A DNA stretch of 40,765 nucleotides from an uncultured Bacteroidales bacterium (GTDB lineage: Bacteria > Bacteroidota > Bacteroidia > Bacteroidales > F082), in assembly GCA_947166105.1 (NCBI GenBank), contig CAMVCZ010000026.1, forward strand, positions 1 through 40,765, given 5' to 3'. Positions 7,482 through 17,700 of this stretch are shown one piece after another. Position 1 is the first letter of the stretch; every line of letters begins with the position of its first letter. A model generated the notes under the pieces. The model was not told where the DNA came from and searched no databases. It saw only the letters and a list, made by a program, of their open reading frames with translations. The position numbers were made by a program, and so were the translations under genes.

Positions 7482-8021
7482 ATGGAAAGCATGACCATTG
7501 AGCAGAGGGTCGCATCTGCCATTCTTGAAAAGGCGACCGACAGCATAGAGATTGGCGGCGAGGTTTATCCGTTGGGCGACCCTTGCATGGCCACCCTGAT
7601 TCTCGTTTCCGAATTGATTTCAACGATGCCCGTGGTGGAGAAAGTGCCGAAGGAGCAGATTGTTTACTCGGTGCTTCACCATGCCAAGGACTTCAATGCC
7701 GTTGCCGACCTTTGCGCCATCCTGATATTGGGCGCGGGTCATTTGACGGAGGATATAGAGGTCGAGAAGGAAATCGTGGAATATGAGCGTTTCCTTGGCG
7801 TTTTCAGGCGCAAGAGAGTTAAGACGGTGACCGAGACAGTGACCGTTGACAAAAAAGCCTCTCTTGCGCGTGAAATCGCCCTGAATGTGCGTCCGTCCAC
7901 CGTGTTCAACTGCATCATCACGAGGTTGCAGGATATGGAGGTGGCGCATTTTTTCTCCATTATCACTTCCCTAAGCGAGGCAAACATCCTAAAGCCGACA
8001 AGGGAAGTGGAAAATCCTTGA
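7482..8021 (+). CDS. Tail assembly chaperone, upstream (G-like) frame
   Basis: I start this 179-residue protein at ATG 7482 (MESMTIEQRV); the open frame reaches back into the tRNA at 7440, so that longer form is not plausible. It is a mostly helical acidic protein located between the major tail protein and the tape measure, where phages encode the G/GT pair of tail assembly chaperones that coat the tape measure during tail assembly. The codons CAT TTT TTC at 7947-7955 contain a canonical slippery heptamer that would send part of the ribosomes into the -1 frame of the next gene. Function is inferred from position and the frameshift signal. Confidence 0.7.
   Translation: MESMTIEQRVASAILEKATDSIEIGGEVYPLGDPCMATLILVSELISTMPVVEKVPKEQIVYSVLHHAKDFNAVADLCAILILGAGHLTEDIEVEKEIVEYERFLGVFRRKRVKTVTETVTVDKKASLAREIALNVRPSTVFNCIITRLQDMEVAHFFSIITSLSEANILKPTREVENP
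7949..7955 (+). promoter_or_regulatory. -1 ribosomal frameshift slippery site (TTTTTTC)
   Basis: The bases T TTT TTC lie in the zero frame of the chaperone gene as X XXY YYZ. The -1 frame is free of stop codons from before the site through to 8257. A slip here would join 7482-7955 to 7955-8257 and give a fusion of about 258 residues, the classical GT architecture. Confidence 0.6.
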
Positions 8022-8257
8022 ACGACAGCATTTGGGCTACCGTGCTTGGAGTGGCCAAGATGTTCGGCATGACGGATAAGGAGGCGTTGTACGACATAAG
8101 CTACAAGAACGCCATCATGTATTCGAGGGCAATGCCGATGCCGAATGACGAGACGGAGGACGATGCGCCGCTTTATGACGACAGCCTTGATGCCAACAAT
8201 CCTGACAATTTCAACAAGTTTAACGATTTTGAAGATGAGGAGGTAGTAAGAGCATGA
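8018..8257 (+). CDS. Tail assembly chaperone, downstream (T-like) frame, probably made by -1 frameshift
   Basis: The only start in this short frame is TTG at 8018, inside the stop of the preceding gene, which is poor as an independent start. The frame is open upstream to the slippery site at 7949-7955, so I read this as the C-terminal part of a frameshift fusion (extra residues LHYHFPKRGKHPKADKGSGK, then LNDSIWATVLG...). The segment has a helix with MFGMTDKEALYDISYKNAIM and an acidic, Asn/Asp-rich tail, typical of T domains that bind the tape measure protein. Its stop overlaps the tape measure start (ATGA). Confidence 0.65.
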   Translation: MNDSIWATVLGVAKMFGMTDKEALYDISYKNAIMYSRAMPMPNDETEDDAPLYDDSLDANNPDNFNKFNDFEDEEVVRA

Positions 8258-11200
8258 ACACAGACATTGACGGCGCACTGAGTTTCGGAACCGTACTTGA
8301 TACCAGCGGCTACGAGGATGGTACGCAAAGAATAGAGGAGCTTTCGAGGCAAACCGCAGATGTGGTGGAAAATGAGGGTGCAAGGATGCAGCAGTCATTC
8401 AGCAAGATTGGATTGGCCGCTGCCGCCTATTTTTCAGTGACCACCCTGAAACAATTCGCTGACAGCGTGGTTGAGGTACGCGGCGAGATAGAGGCATTGG
8501 AGATCTCGTTTGAAACCCTGATAGGTTCAAAGGATAAAGCCGATGCGCTGTTTTCGTCCATCAGGGAGTTCGCGGTGAACACCCCAATGACCATGCAGAG
8601 CCTTGCCAACGGTGCGCAGACCCTTTTGGGGTTCGGTATCGAGGCGGATAGGGTGATGCCAATCCTACAGCAGATTGGCGACATTTCAATGGGCGATGCG
8701 CAAAAGTTCCAATCCCTGACCCTTGCGTTTTCGCAAGCCTCGTCAACGGGCAAGCTGATGGGTCAGGATTTCCTTCAGATGGTGAATGCCGGATTCAACC
8801 CGCTGGCCGAGATTTCGCGCACCACGGGCATAAGCATCAAGCAGTTAAAGGAGGATATGGAAAACGGCCTTATCACGGTGGATAGGCTTCAGGCGGCTTT
8901 TGCATCGGCTACGGCAGAGGGCGGCAAGTACCACAATATGCTTGACAAGCAAAGCAAGGGTATCAAGGGCGCAATCTCCAATCTTCACGGTGCCGTGGAT
9001 GATATGATGAATGATATTGGCACATCTTCACAAAGCCTTATCACGGGGACGGTTGACATGGCCACAACGATAGTGAAAAACTACGAGGCCATCGCCGATG
9101 TGCTTCTTTACCTGATTGAGACCTATGGCATCTACAAGGCCGCATTGATTGCGGTGGCCACCGTTGAAAAGGTGAAGGCTGAAATCGACTATGAGACCGA
9201 AGCCGCCGCCTTGCAGAAGGTCATTGCCATGAAGGCGCAAGATGTAGCCGCCACGGGTGCAGAGGCCACGGCTGAGGCGGCGCAGATGACCGAAAAGGAG
9301 GCCAAGATTGCCGCCATGCGTCAGGAGGTTGCCGCCTACATCGAAGCGTTGAAGGTCAAGGAGGGCAATGTGGCCGTTGAGTTGAGCGAGGCGAATGCCG
9401 CCGCCTACCATGCACAAAAGAAGCTGGAGGCAGCGCAGGCCGAGGTTGCAGCCGCAAGGATGGCCGTTGAAGCCGCCGCCCAGCATGGTACCCAGGAGGG
9501 GCTTGAAGCCGCCGCCGTTGAGTTGAGTGCCGCCGCTATGCGTGAGAAAGCCGCCGCCGCCGAATTGGAGACGGCGCAAGAGAACGCCAGCACCCTTGCG
9601 ACACAAAAGGACACCATTTCGACCCAAATACATGCGGCCACGACCCAGCTCGATGCCGCCGCCCAACTGAAGGATGCGGGTGCCTCAAAGGTTGCAGCCG
9701 CCGCCAAGATGATTGCAAAGAAGGCACAAGACCTTTGGAACGCCTCGATGCTTTCCTCCCCTATCTTTTGGATTGCAGCCGCCATCGCTGGCGTGGTGTT
9801 CCTGATTTACAAGCTGGTCACCGCCGAATCGTCAGCCGAAAAAGCACAGCGAAACCTGAATGATGAGAGGGATAGGTTTAGCGACAGCTTGGAAAAAGAG
9901 CGTCAGGAAATCGAGAATTGCATCAGCATCATTCAGGATAAGACCCAAACGGACTACGACCAAATAAAGGCGTATGACCGTTTGAAGCAGATTTGCCCTG
10001 AAATTACCAATGCCTACACCCGTGAGCAGCTTGCGATGGCCGAACTTTCCAATACGGCAAAAATACTCAATGAGCGCATGGATGAACAAAACTACCAACA
10101 CGCCGCTGACGAATTGGCCAAGTGGGAAAAGGTCTTGGACGATGTGAGGCAGGCTGGTATCGATTGGACGAAGTTGCCAGCGGACACCAAGAAAATCGTT
10201 GAAGACGCTTTCGGTATTGGATTGCTGAAAAACAAGTTGCCTGGGATTGAAAAGATGTGTGAGGAATACGGGCGAATCATGGATGAAATGGATGATATTC
10301 GGGCAAGGGTGCAAGAGGAATCCATTCCCATCAAGCAGCGCATTGAGACCCAAACCGAGGTAGTCAGCGACCTTGAAACCAAGCTGAATGAAGTCAGGGA
10401 TGAGTTGGATGCCGCCGAAAAGGAGAGCGAAACCAACCCATTCAGCTTCAATCTCTTTGCCCGTGTCGGGCTGAAAATGCAGTACGACCAAGTAAAAGAG
10501 CAATTGAACGCCGCCCAAGATGCCTTGAAATCGGCCAAGTCCGCCTTTGAGAAACTCGGCGGAGAGGTGAAGTCGGCCTCCACATTGAAGAACGAGGCGA
10601 AGAAGGTTCAGGAGGCTTTGGAGCAAATCAGAGAGACCCGTGCAGAGGGTCAGAGGAAAGTGGATGAGGCACAACTGAAAGTCCTTGAAGACGGCAAGGA
10701 AAAACGCCTGAAAACCATCGAGCTTGAACGCCAGCAGACCATCGCCGCCATCGACAAAAAGCAAAAGGAGCTGCAAAAGAAGCTGAAGGAGGCCGGCCAA
10801 TCGATGACCGCCGAAGACATGGCCATGTTTGATGCCCGCCGTGCCGCCGCCAATGAACTTGCAGCCGCCCAAATCAGGAAAACGGAGGCCGAAAACGCAG
10901 AGTATGTGGCTGGTCTTTATCAGGAGGTTTCCGAGGTGTTTATGACCGAGGAACAGCGCAAGATTGCGGCAGTAAAAAAGACCTATGCCGAGACCCGAAA
11001 GCAGTTGCAGAAGGATTTGGAGGCTGGCAACCTGACCCAGCAGCAATACGATGATTTGCTTTTGCAGAACAACAAGGCAGAGGCTCAGGAAATCAAGGAC
11101 GCTTGGTTGGAAATGTACGGCGACTACTACCAGCAGCGCGAAGCCCTTGCGAGGCAATGGGAGGCCAATTTGGCCAACATACCAGCCGAGTACCAAGCGC

Positions 11201-13308
11201 AAGCGAGGAAAAAGATGGTTGAGGAAATGTCGGCATTGGATAGCGACCGCTTCAAGAACCTGATTGATTGGGACAGCGTTTTCGGCGACCTTGACAACCA
11301 GTCCATCCAATCGTTGAGGGCTAACCTCGATAGGATTATGGCTTACTTTGAGCAACACAAGGAGGCGATGGACACCGAGACCATCAAGGACTACACCGAG
11401 GCCATCAAGCGGATGGAGGATGAAATCGCCGACCGCAACCCCTTTGAGGCCATGCACAATTCGTTGAGGGACATCGGGGCTGCAAAGACGGAGCTGGTGA
11501 ACGCCATGAATGAGGTTGCCGATGCACAAAGGGCATTGACCGAGGCGCAAACCGAATACAACGCCGCCCAAGAATACCTCAACCAGCTTCAGGCCGAGGT
11601 GATGAACGGCGACCTTGCGGAGGATAGCGAGGAAATGACTGAGGCCGAGAATAGGCTTGCAGAGGCCAAAAACAAAGTGACCCAAGCCGAGGAAAGGGGT
11701 GTGAAGGCCGAGAACAATGTCATCAAGGGGCGAAACAACCTGACCGCCTCTTACCGCAATTTCGCCACGGCATTGAAGAATTGCGGCTCGGTGGTGGGCG
11801 ATGTCGGCACCAAGGCAAAGAACCTTGCGGCCGTGTTCTCGAAGGATTTGGCCGACAGCATGGAAAAGGGCATCGACTTCATGGATGAAATCATCGATGC
11901 CGCCTCCAATGTCATCAACGCCATTTCGGATGTTGGCAAGGGCGCAGCCACGGGCATTGAGGCCGCCGTGACGGCTTCGGCTCAAGGCTCGACCGCCGCC
12001 GCAGCCGCCGGTGCCACGGCAATCTCTACCATTGAAAAGGCATCGGTCATCCTGGCCGTGATTTCAGCCGCCTTGCAGGTGGCCACGGCCATTGCCAGCC
12101 TATTCAATAGTGACGATGCGAAAAACAAGCAGATTGAGAGCCTGCAAAAGCGTATCGACCAACTGCAATGGGAGCTGAACAATCAGGATATTGTGAGGTT
12201 CAACGAGGAATACAAGTATGCCGTGGAGCAAGTGAGGGACACACTTGCCGAATCGGTGGAATACGCAAGGCAAAACAGCATGGCATACCAGCAGGCCGCA
12301 GATGAAGCAGCCGCCGCTTGGCAGAGATACTACCAAGCGCAACGGGAAGGCCAAAACAGTTCGTTGGCTTTGGACGCGATGATTGCAGAAAAAAAGGCCA
12401 AGTCCATACTGCAAAGCGAAGCCGAAAGGCTGGCCACGGTCAAGTTGGCCGACGCTTGGTCTAACGTGGACTATGCCACGGGAAGGGCTTTGGGTGAGGC
12501 TCGTTACGAGAATGCAAGGAAAATGATTGAGAACATAGCCGAGCAGGCCGTTCTCGTACAAGAGCAACTTGAAGCCGAAAAGGACAAAAAGAATCCCGAT
12601 GACGAAGCGATTCAGGACTACGAGAACCAACTGAAAGAGCTTCAGATGGACGGCGTGAATGTGGTTCACGACATGCTGGAGGAAATCATCGGCAGCTCGG
12701 CGGCTGACCTTGCCTCCCAACTCGGTGATGCCTTCATCGAAGCCGCCGCCCAAGGCGAGGATGCTATGGAGGCATGGCACAAGAAAGTGAACGACATCGT
12801 GGCCGATGTGATGAAGCGGATGCTGGTGCAAAAACTACTTGAGGAACCCATCGGGAAACTATTCGGTGAAATGCAAAAGAAGTGGTTTACCGATGGAAAG
12901 TTCAATGGCATTCAGGCGGTGATTGATTCCTCACAAGAATTTGCCGATGGCCTGAATCAAATCGGCACCGACTTTCAGTCCATTTGGGAAAACCTTCCCG
13001 ATGATGTGAAACAATGGTTCGGGATGGATGAACGCGAAGGCTCGCAGCGGGGCATTGCCACGGCCTCGCAGGATTCGGTGGATGAGAACAACGCCCGCCT
13101 GACCACCATTCAGGGTCACACCTACAGCCTCGTTCAAGGGATGGATGAACTGAACGGGACGGCCTCCCTTATTCTCGATAGGGTGACGGGCATTGAGCGG
13201 AACACCGATGAGGCCAACAATAAACTTGACAATATGGGCAACCGTGTGAGGAACATCGAGAACACGATTGACGACATACAAAGGAACGGAATCAGGATAA
13301 GGGGATAA
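8254..13308 (+). CDS. Tail tape measure protein
   Basis: The 1,684-residue protein carries the conserved N-terminal tape-measure domain (about 60-240) with FETLIGSKDKADALFSSIRE, TPMTMQSLANGAQTLLGFGI and LMGQDFLQMVNAGFNPLAEI. Next come a long Ala/Glu-rich coiled coil (about 310-490), a hydrophobic segment at about 501-522 (FWIAAAIAGVVFLIYKLV), more coiled coil, and a second Ala-rich hydrophobic region at about 1230-1290. With roughly 0.15 nm per residue it implies a tail of about 250 nm, so a long-tailed siphovirus. The hydrophobic segment may help DNA passage through the host membrane. The reverse strand also shows a long open frame here, but it is a composition shadow. Confidence 0.92.
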   Translation: MNTDIDGALSFGTVLDTSGYEDGTQRIEELSRQTADVVENEGARMQQSFSKIGLAAAAYFSVTTLKQFADSVVEVRGEIEALEISFETLIGSKDKADALFSSIREFAVNTPMTMQSLANGAQTLLGFGIEADRVMPILQQIGDISMGDAQKFQSLTLAFSQASSTGKLMGQDFLQMVNAGFNPLAEISRTTGISIKQLKEDMENGLITVDRLQAAFASATAEGGKYHNMLDKQSKGIKGAISNLHGAVDDMMNDIGTSSQSLITGTVDMATTIVKNYEAIADVLLYLIETYGIYKAALIAVATVEKVKAEIDYETEAAALQKVIAMKAQDVAATGAEATAEAAQMTEKEAKIAAMRQEVAAYIEALKVKEGNVAVELSEANAAAYHAQKKLEAAQAEVAAARMAVEAAAQHGTQEGLEAAAVELSAAAMREKAAAAELETAQENASTLATQKDTISTQIHAATTQLDAAAQLKDAGASKVAAAAKMIAKKAQDLWNASMLSSPIFWIAAAIAGVVFLIYKLVTAESSAEKAQRNLNDERDRFSDSLEKERQEIENCISIIQDKTQTDYDQIKAYDRLKQICPEITNAYTREQLAMAELSNTAKILNERMDEQNYQHAADELAKWEKVLDDVRQAGIDWTKLPADTKKIVEDAFGIGLLKNKLPGIEKMCEEYGRIMDEMDDIRARVQEESIPIKQRIETQTEVVSDLETKLNEVRDELDAAEKESETNPFSFNLFARVGLKMQYDQVKEQLNAAQDALKSAKSAFEKLGGEVKSASTLKNEAKKVQEALEQIRETRAEGQRKVDEAQLKVLEDGKEKRLKTIELERQQTIAAIDKKQKELQKKLKEAGQSMTAEDMAMFDARRAAANELAAAQIRKTEAENAEYVAGLYQEVSEVFMTEEQRKIAAVKKTYAETRKQLQKDLEAGNLTQQQYDDLLLQNNKAEAQEIKDAWLEMYGDYYQQREALARQWEANLANIPAEYQAQARKKMVEEMSALDSDRFKNLIDWDSVFGDLDNQSIQSLRANLDRIMAYFEQHKEAMDTETIKDYTEAIKRMEDEIADRNPFEAMHNSLRDIGAAKTELVNAMNEVADAQRALTEAQTEYNAAQEYLNQLQAEVMNGDLAEDSEEMTEAENRLAEAKNKVTQAEERGVKAENNVIKGRNNLTASYRNFATALKNCGSVVGDVGTKAKNLAAVFSKDLADSMEKGIDFMDEIIDAASNVINAISDVGKGAATGIEAAVTASAQGSTAAAAAGATAISTIEKASVILAVISAALQVATAIASLFNSDDAKNKQIESLQKRIDQLQWELNNQDIVRFNEEYKYAVEQVRDTLAESVEYARQNSMAYQQAADEAAAAWQRYYQAQREGQNSSLALDAMIAEKKAKSILQSEAERLATVKLADAWSNVDYATGRALGEARYENARKMIENIAEQAVLVQEQLEAEKDKKNPDDEAIQDYENQLKELQMDGVNVVHDMLEEIIGSSAADLASQLGDAFIEAAAQGEDAMEAWHKKVNDIVADVMKRMLVQKLLEEPIGKLFGEMQKKWFTDGKFNGIQAVIDSSQEFADGLNQIGTDFQSIWENLPDDVKQWFGMDEREGSQRGIATASQDSVDENNARLTTIQGHTYSLVQGMDELNGTASLILDRVTGIERNTDEANNKLDNMGNRVRNIENTIDDIQRNGIRIRG

Positions 13309-13312
13309 AGCC

Positions 13313-13798
13313 ATGAAAGAGATTGAGAAAGCGCAAAGGAATTGGCTGGATGCCAAGGAAAAGGCCGCAAGGTCTGAGGAAAGCAAGGGGCATTCGGGCA
13401 TTGCCCGCAAGTTGGATGCCTGCAAGATGTTCAAGGGTGACGAAACGCTGGAGGGCATGGTGGACTTGATGTTCAGCCCGCAAGGCGCGGAGTTCCTGAC
13501 CAGGTACAAGTTCCCCGACTTGGCCACCTTCAGGAGGTTCAGGAAATACGACCCTGAACGGCTGGGGGTGCATATAGACCGAGGGGAAATCTCCCTTCAG
13601 GACGAAAAGAGGGTGTTTTTGGTAGGGAAAACCACCGCCCGACTGAAATACACCGTGACCCAAGGAAACCGCCTCGTGTTGATGCACGGGGCGAAGGCAA
13701 TCGTTGAGGCTTCGGGCTGGGCTATCGTGAGAATCGAGGCCGATGACAGTTGCGAGGTGGTGGTGAAAACGAATGACCATGCAAAAGTACTGCAATGA
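13313..13798 (+). CDS. Tail-tip associated protein, unknown family
   Basis: A 161-residue protein that lies between the tape measure and the distal-tail gene and overlaps the latter by four bases. The first half is helical and basic (KEIEKAQRNWLDAKEKAARS), with a YKFPDLATFRRFRKYDPERL stretch. The second half is beta-rich (KRVFLVGKTTARLKYTV; GWAIVRIEADDSCEVVVKT). The family is not recognised. Position suggests a small tail-tip or initiator component that is conserved with its two neighbours. Confidence 0.55.
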   Translation: MKEIEKAQRNWLDAKEKAARSEESKGHSGIARKLDACKMFKGDETLEGMVDLMFSPQGAEFLTRYKFPDLATFRRFRKYDPERLGVHIDRGEISLQDEKRVFLVGKTTARLKYTVTQGNRLVLMHGAKAIVEASGWAIVRIEADDSCEVVVKTNDHAKVLQ

Positions 13799-14739
13799 GA
13801 TACGAGAACAAACTATTCATAGACGGTGTGGATGCGATGGTTGAGTATGGCGTTTTCGTTGAACGCAACGGCTATCGGCAGGTCGTGCAAATGCCCGTCT
13901 TCAAGAAAATCGAGCAGACGGATTGGCCTGAATATGACGGCGTGGAGGCCGACCTTTCAAACCCAATGCTGGACGCGAGGCAGTTCCAAGTCCAATTTTG
14001 CATCAAGAACGTGCGATGGGCGGAAGATCTCTTCATCGCCCTTTCGGATGGCGTGTACCATAAATTCGACTTCAGGGAGATTGGCAAGGTGATGGATTTG
14101 AGGCTCGTTTCGAACGGAGCATTTTCTTCATATATACGCCTTGGCAAGATGACCCTGACCTTCGCCGATGACGCGCCAGCGGCGTTGAAGGGCGACCCAT
14201 ACGAGCTGGGCGAGAGTGAGGTGGTGCAGCGCGGCTACGAGCTGGACGGCATCGACTTTTCGCGGTTCGGGATGTATGTGCTTCGCGGCACTGACGATTC
14301 AATCAGGAAAGCCCCGAATGTGAGGGAAAACCTGAAAATATCGGCAAGGAACATGACCGGCGTTCAGTATGACGGCCAAGGCGATGTTCATTGGAAATCG
14401 AAGGACATCACCCTGAAACTATTCGTGAGGGCTGCCGACATCGAAGAGTTTTGGGAACGCTATGGTGCGCTTTACCAAGTATTGCTTGACGATGGCGAAC
14501 ACACCTTCCATTTCAGGCCGATTGACATCGACTACCATTGTTTCTACAAGAGCAATGCGGTGTCGAGGTTCGAGATATTGACCAGCGGGAAAGTGTGGTG
14601 TGAGTTTTCCGTGACCCTGACCGTGCTTGATTGGCATCCCGTCAGTTCGTGGCTGTTGCTTGAAACGGAGGGTGAGGAATTGGTCATCACCGAGGATGAC
14701 GGCAGCAACATCAACTACAATATCAAGATTCGTGTTTAA
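13795..14739 (+). CDS. Distal tail-like protein
   Basis: The 314-residue protein begins MRYENKLFIDGVDAMVEYGV and is beta-rich throughout, with two similar-sized halves; the second includes WERYGALYQVLLDDGEHTFH (about 222-241) and ends in strands such as VWCEFSVTLTVLDW. It sits where siphoviruses encode the distal tail protein, which links the tail tube to the hub and fibres. Assignment is by position and size. The start overlaps the preceding stop (ATGA). Confidence 0.6.
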   Translation: MRYENKLFIDGVDAMVEYGVFVERNGYRQVVQMPVFKKIEQTDWPEYDGVEADLSNPMLDARQFQVQFCIKNVRWAEDLFIALSDGVYHKFDFREIGKVMDLRLVSNGAFSSYIRLGKMTLTFADDAPAALKGDPYELGESEVVQRGYELDGIDFSRFGMYVLRGTDDSIRKAPNVRENLKISARNMTGVQYDGQGDVHWKSKDITLKLFVRAADIEEFWERYGALYQVLLDDGEHTFHFRPIDIDYHCFYKSNAVSRFEILTSGKVWCEFSVTLTVLDWHPVSSWLLLETEGEELVITEDDGSNINYNIKIRV

Positions 14740-14759
14740 CCATTTAATTACAATTGATT

Positions 14760-17700
14760 ATGGCAGATACTCCTACAAAGAAAATCTCCGAGTTACCGTT
14801 GACCACGGTATTGACCAACCTATATACCATAGGAGTTGACGATAACGATGAGAGCGTGAAGATTCCCATTGGGCAGATACTCAATGGGATGGCGCATGAC
14901 ATTGACGATGCGGCTCATGCCGCTGACTCGGCGTTGTACCAAATCGCTCATTTGGTAGTGACCACGGCGATGCTGGAAGATGGGTGCGTGACCCGTGAAA
15001 AGATAGCCGACAATGCCATCAACGCCTCCAAGATTGCCCCTGATTCCGTGGATAGGGACAAAATCGCGGATGAGGCCGTGAATGAGGATAAGCTGGCGGA
15101 TGAGGCCGTGACCGAGGCCAAGATTGCTGATGAGGCGGTGACGGAGGATAAGCTGGCCGAGGAATCCGTATCGACCGACAAGATTCAGGACGGGGCTGTG
15201 ACCGCCGAGAAACTTGGCGAGGGTGTCATTGGCAGCACGACCTTGGCCGATGGCTCCGTGACCACCCCGAAACTTGCCGATGGAGCCGTTACCACCGAAA
15301 AGCTGGCCAACAGCTCCGTTACGATGGGCAAGATTGCCGACAACTCCGTTGGAGCGGCGAAGATTTTGGACAATGCAGTCGGCACAAACAAGATTGCCGA
15401 CAATGCCGTTACAATCCAAAAACTCGCTTCAGGGGCGGTTTCGACCGAAAAGATAGCCGACAATGCAGTGACGGGCGGGAAACTCGCTGACGGGGCTGTT
15501 ACGGAGGGGAAAATCGGAAACGGCGCGGTGTCGCAGTCCAAGATTCAGGACGGTGCCGTTGGTGCATCGAAATTGGCTGACGGTGCCGTGGGTACGGGCA
15601 AGATTGCGGACGGAGCCGTGACGGGCGCGAAGATTGGCAGTCAGGCCGTTGGGATGGCGAAGCTGGGGGATGATGTGTACGCCAGCCTCCTTTTCTTCAA
15701 TGTGAACGTGAGCGGCGGCAATTCCATTCAGACCCTGAACGCCGCCCGTGCCCATGTGGCCGGCCTCTCCAATGCCTCGTTGCTGCAAAAGGCCGGGTTG
15801 GTGCTTGTTTTCAGGAACGCCAACGGGACGGTTGAGAATTGGCAGTACAACGGCGGCACCTGGGGCGAAGAATCGTCATGGAAAGCCCTTGGCAGCGATG
15901 TGAAGCAGCCGCTTATCAATGTGGATAACCTTTGCGGGTCGCCAACAAGCGCGAGCTTCTACAACCTTCAGACGGCCATTGCGGCCATTGTCGCGCTGGG
16001 CAACTCCACGGGTATGGATTACAAGATGAGCGGCCTCGTTATCACCTACATGACCGCAGAAAACACGTGGGAAACGAAGCAGTTCAAGGGCGCGGTTTCG
16101 GACTTCAACGAAACGGGGCTTTGGCAAGACTTTGGCGGTGGCGGCGGTGTGGTCGAGACCTCCGACACGCCCGCCGAGGATGGTCAGGATGCCTTTTCAA
16201 CGGGCGGCGCGTATGAGTATATCCCCGCCGGATTGGAGGTCGATACCGAGACGGAGGGCGTGGTGAAGTTGCAGATGGTGAACGCTGGCGGTGAGGCCGT
16301 TGGCGACCAAGTGCAGTTCCCAATCGGTACGGGCGGCGGTGGCGGCACGGGTACGGTGGTGTCGCTGGCCTTCCAAAGTTCCCCGCTGTATGGCAGCGCG
16401 GGCGGCACTTTCATATTGAGGGCGGCGGTGCGTTCGGTGACGATGGTTGGCTTGACGGAGCAGACCAACACGATTATGACCGTTGATTTGTACGACCGCG
16501 ACACCAACACCCTATTGCAGACCTTCAACTTCAATCAGGCATCATCGGCCTCGATGAGTACCTACGACTTTTTGATGGATGTGACCCAATACTTTGCCAC
16601 GGCTGGGACGAGGCGTTTCCGTTGCGTGGCCACTGACGATTCAGGAAATACGGGAAGCCGCAACATCAATATCACGGCGGTGGATGTGACCATTACCAGC
16701 GTCCAAACCCTGCAATATACCCAAAGCACGGCCTTGGTGGTGGGTGGTTCCGCAAAGAGCATTCCGATGTATAAGTTTGCCAACAATGCGAGTGACCGAG
16801 GCATCACGGCCTATGCCGAAATCTATCTCGGCGGTGCGTGGCGGTCGCTTGGTACTTCGGTGATTCAGGACACCTATTCACACAGCATCACCATTGACCC
16901 GCAAAATTGCCTTGGCTACAACCTTGCGCATGGTGCCTACCAAATCAGGATTCACGGCGTTGATGTGGCTTCAGGCGTGGTGGGCAATTACCTCTACACG
17001 GGCATCTTTGTGATTGATGAGACCAGCACCGTGCCGTTGGTGGTGGAAAGCTGGTTGAGTGAGACCGTGACCCCCGTGGTGAAGCTGTACGAGACCATCG
17101 TACTGAATTATGCCGTTTACGACCCGCAGAACACGGCACCGACCGCCACGGTTTACCTTGACGGGGTTGCGGTGCAGAGCCACACGGCCTATCGGTCGGC
17201 GGCGTACCAATACACCCATCAGGTTTCAGGCGTGGCCTCCGATGGCAGTTTCAGCCATATCGTGAAGGTGGGTTGCGGTGCCTCCTATGGTGTTGAGGCC
17301 GTTTTCAATGTGAACGGGACGGTGATTGACGCATTGTTGAAAAGCGGTGCCATCTATGCCTTTGACTTCGCCAATAGGAGCAATGACGAGCCGAGCCACG
17401 AAATCGTGAGTAACGGCTACCATATCACCGTGAACGGGTCGAATTGGAGTACCACGGGCTTTGTTGATTTCAACGGCGATAAGTGCCTGCTGTATGCGGA
17501 GGATGTGACGGGTGGCCTTGACCATCACCCTTACCAGCCCACTTCCATTGAGGCCAACGGCATGGCCATTCAGTTTGCCTTTGCCTCAAAGAACCTCGTT
17601 GATGACGATGCCGTTTTGATGGAGTGCTTCAACGAGGGCGTTGGCGCGGGCTTCTATGTGACGGGCAAGGTGGTGGGTATTTATTGCTCGACCGGCCTAA

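Noticed and set aside
9832..11985. 717-codon open frame on the minus strand inside the tape measure gene
   Set aside because: It is an antisense shadow produced by the Ala/Glu-rich codon use of the tape measure protein; the translation is Leu/Gly/His-rich without domains.
8254..13308. Tape measure as carrier of a lytic or peptidase domain
   Set aside because: I searched for an SLT-type or NlpC/P60 pattern and saw only coiled coil and hydrophobic parts.
14985..15664. Regular repeats that could be mistaken for a CRISPR array
   Set aside because: Units are about 21 bp, contiguous and coding; no constant repeat of 25-40 bp with unique spacers and no cas genes.
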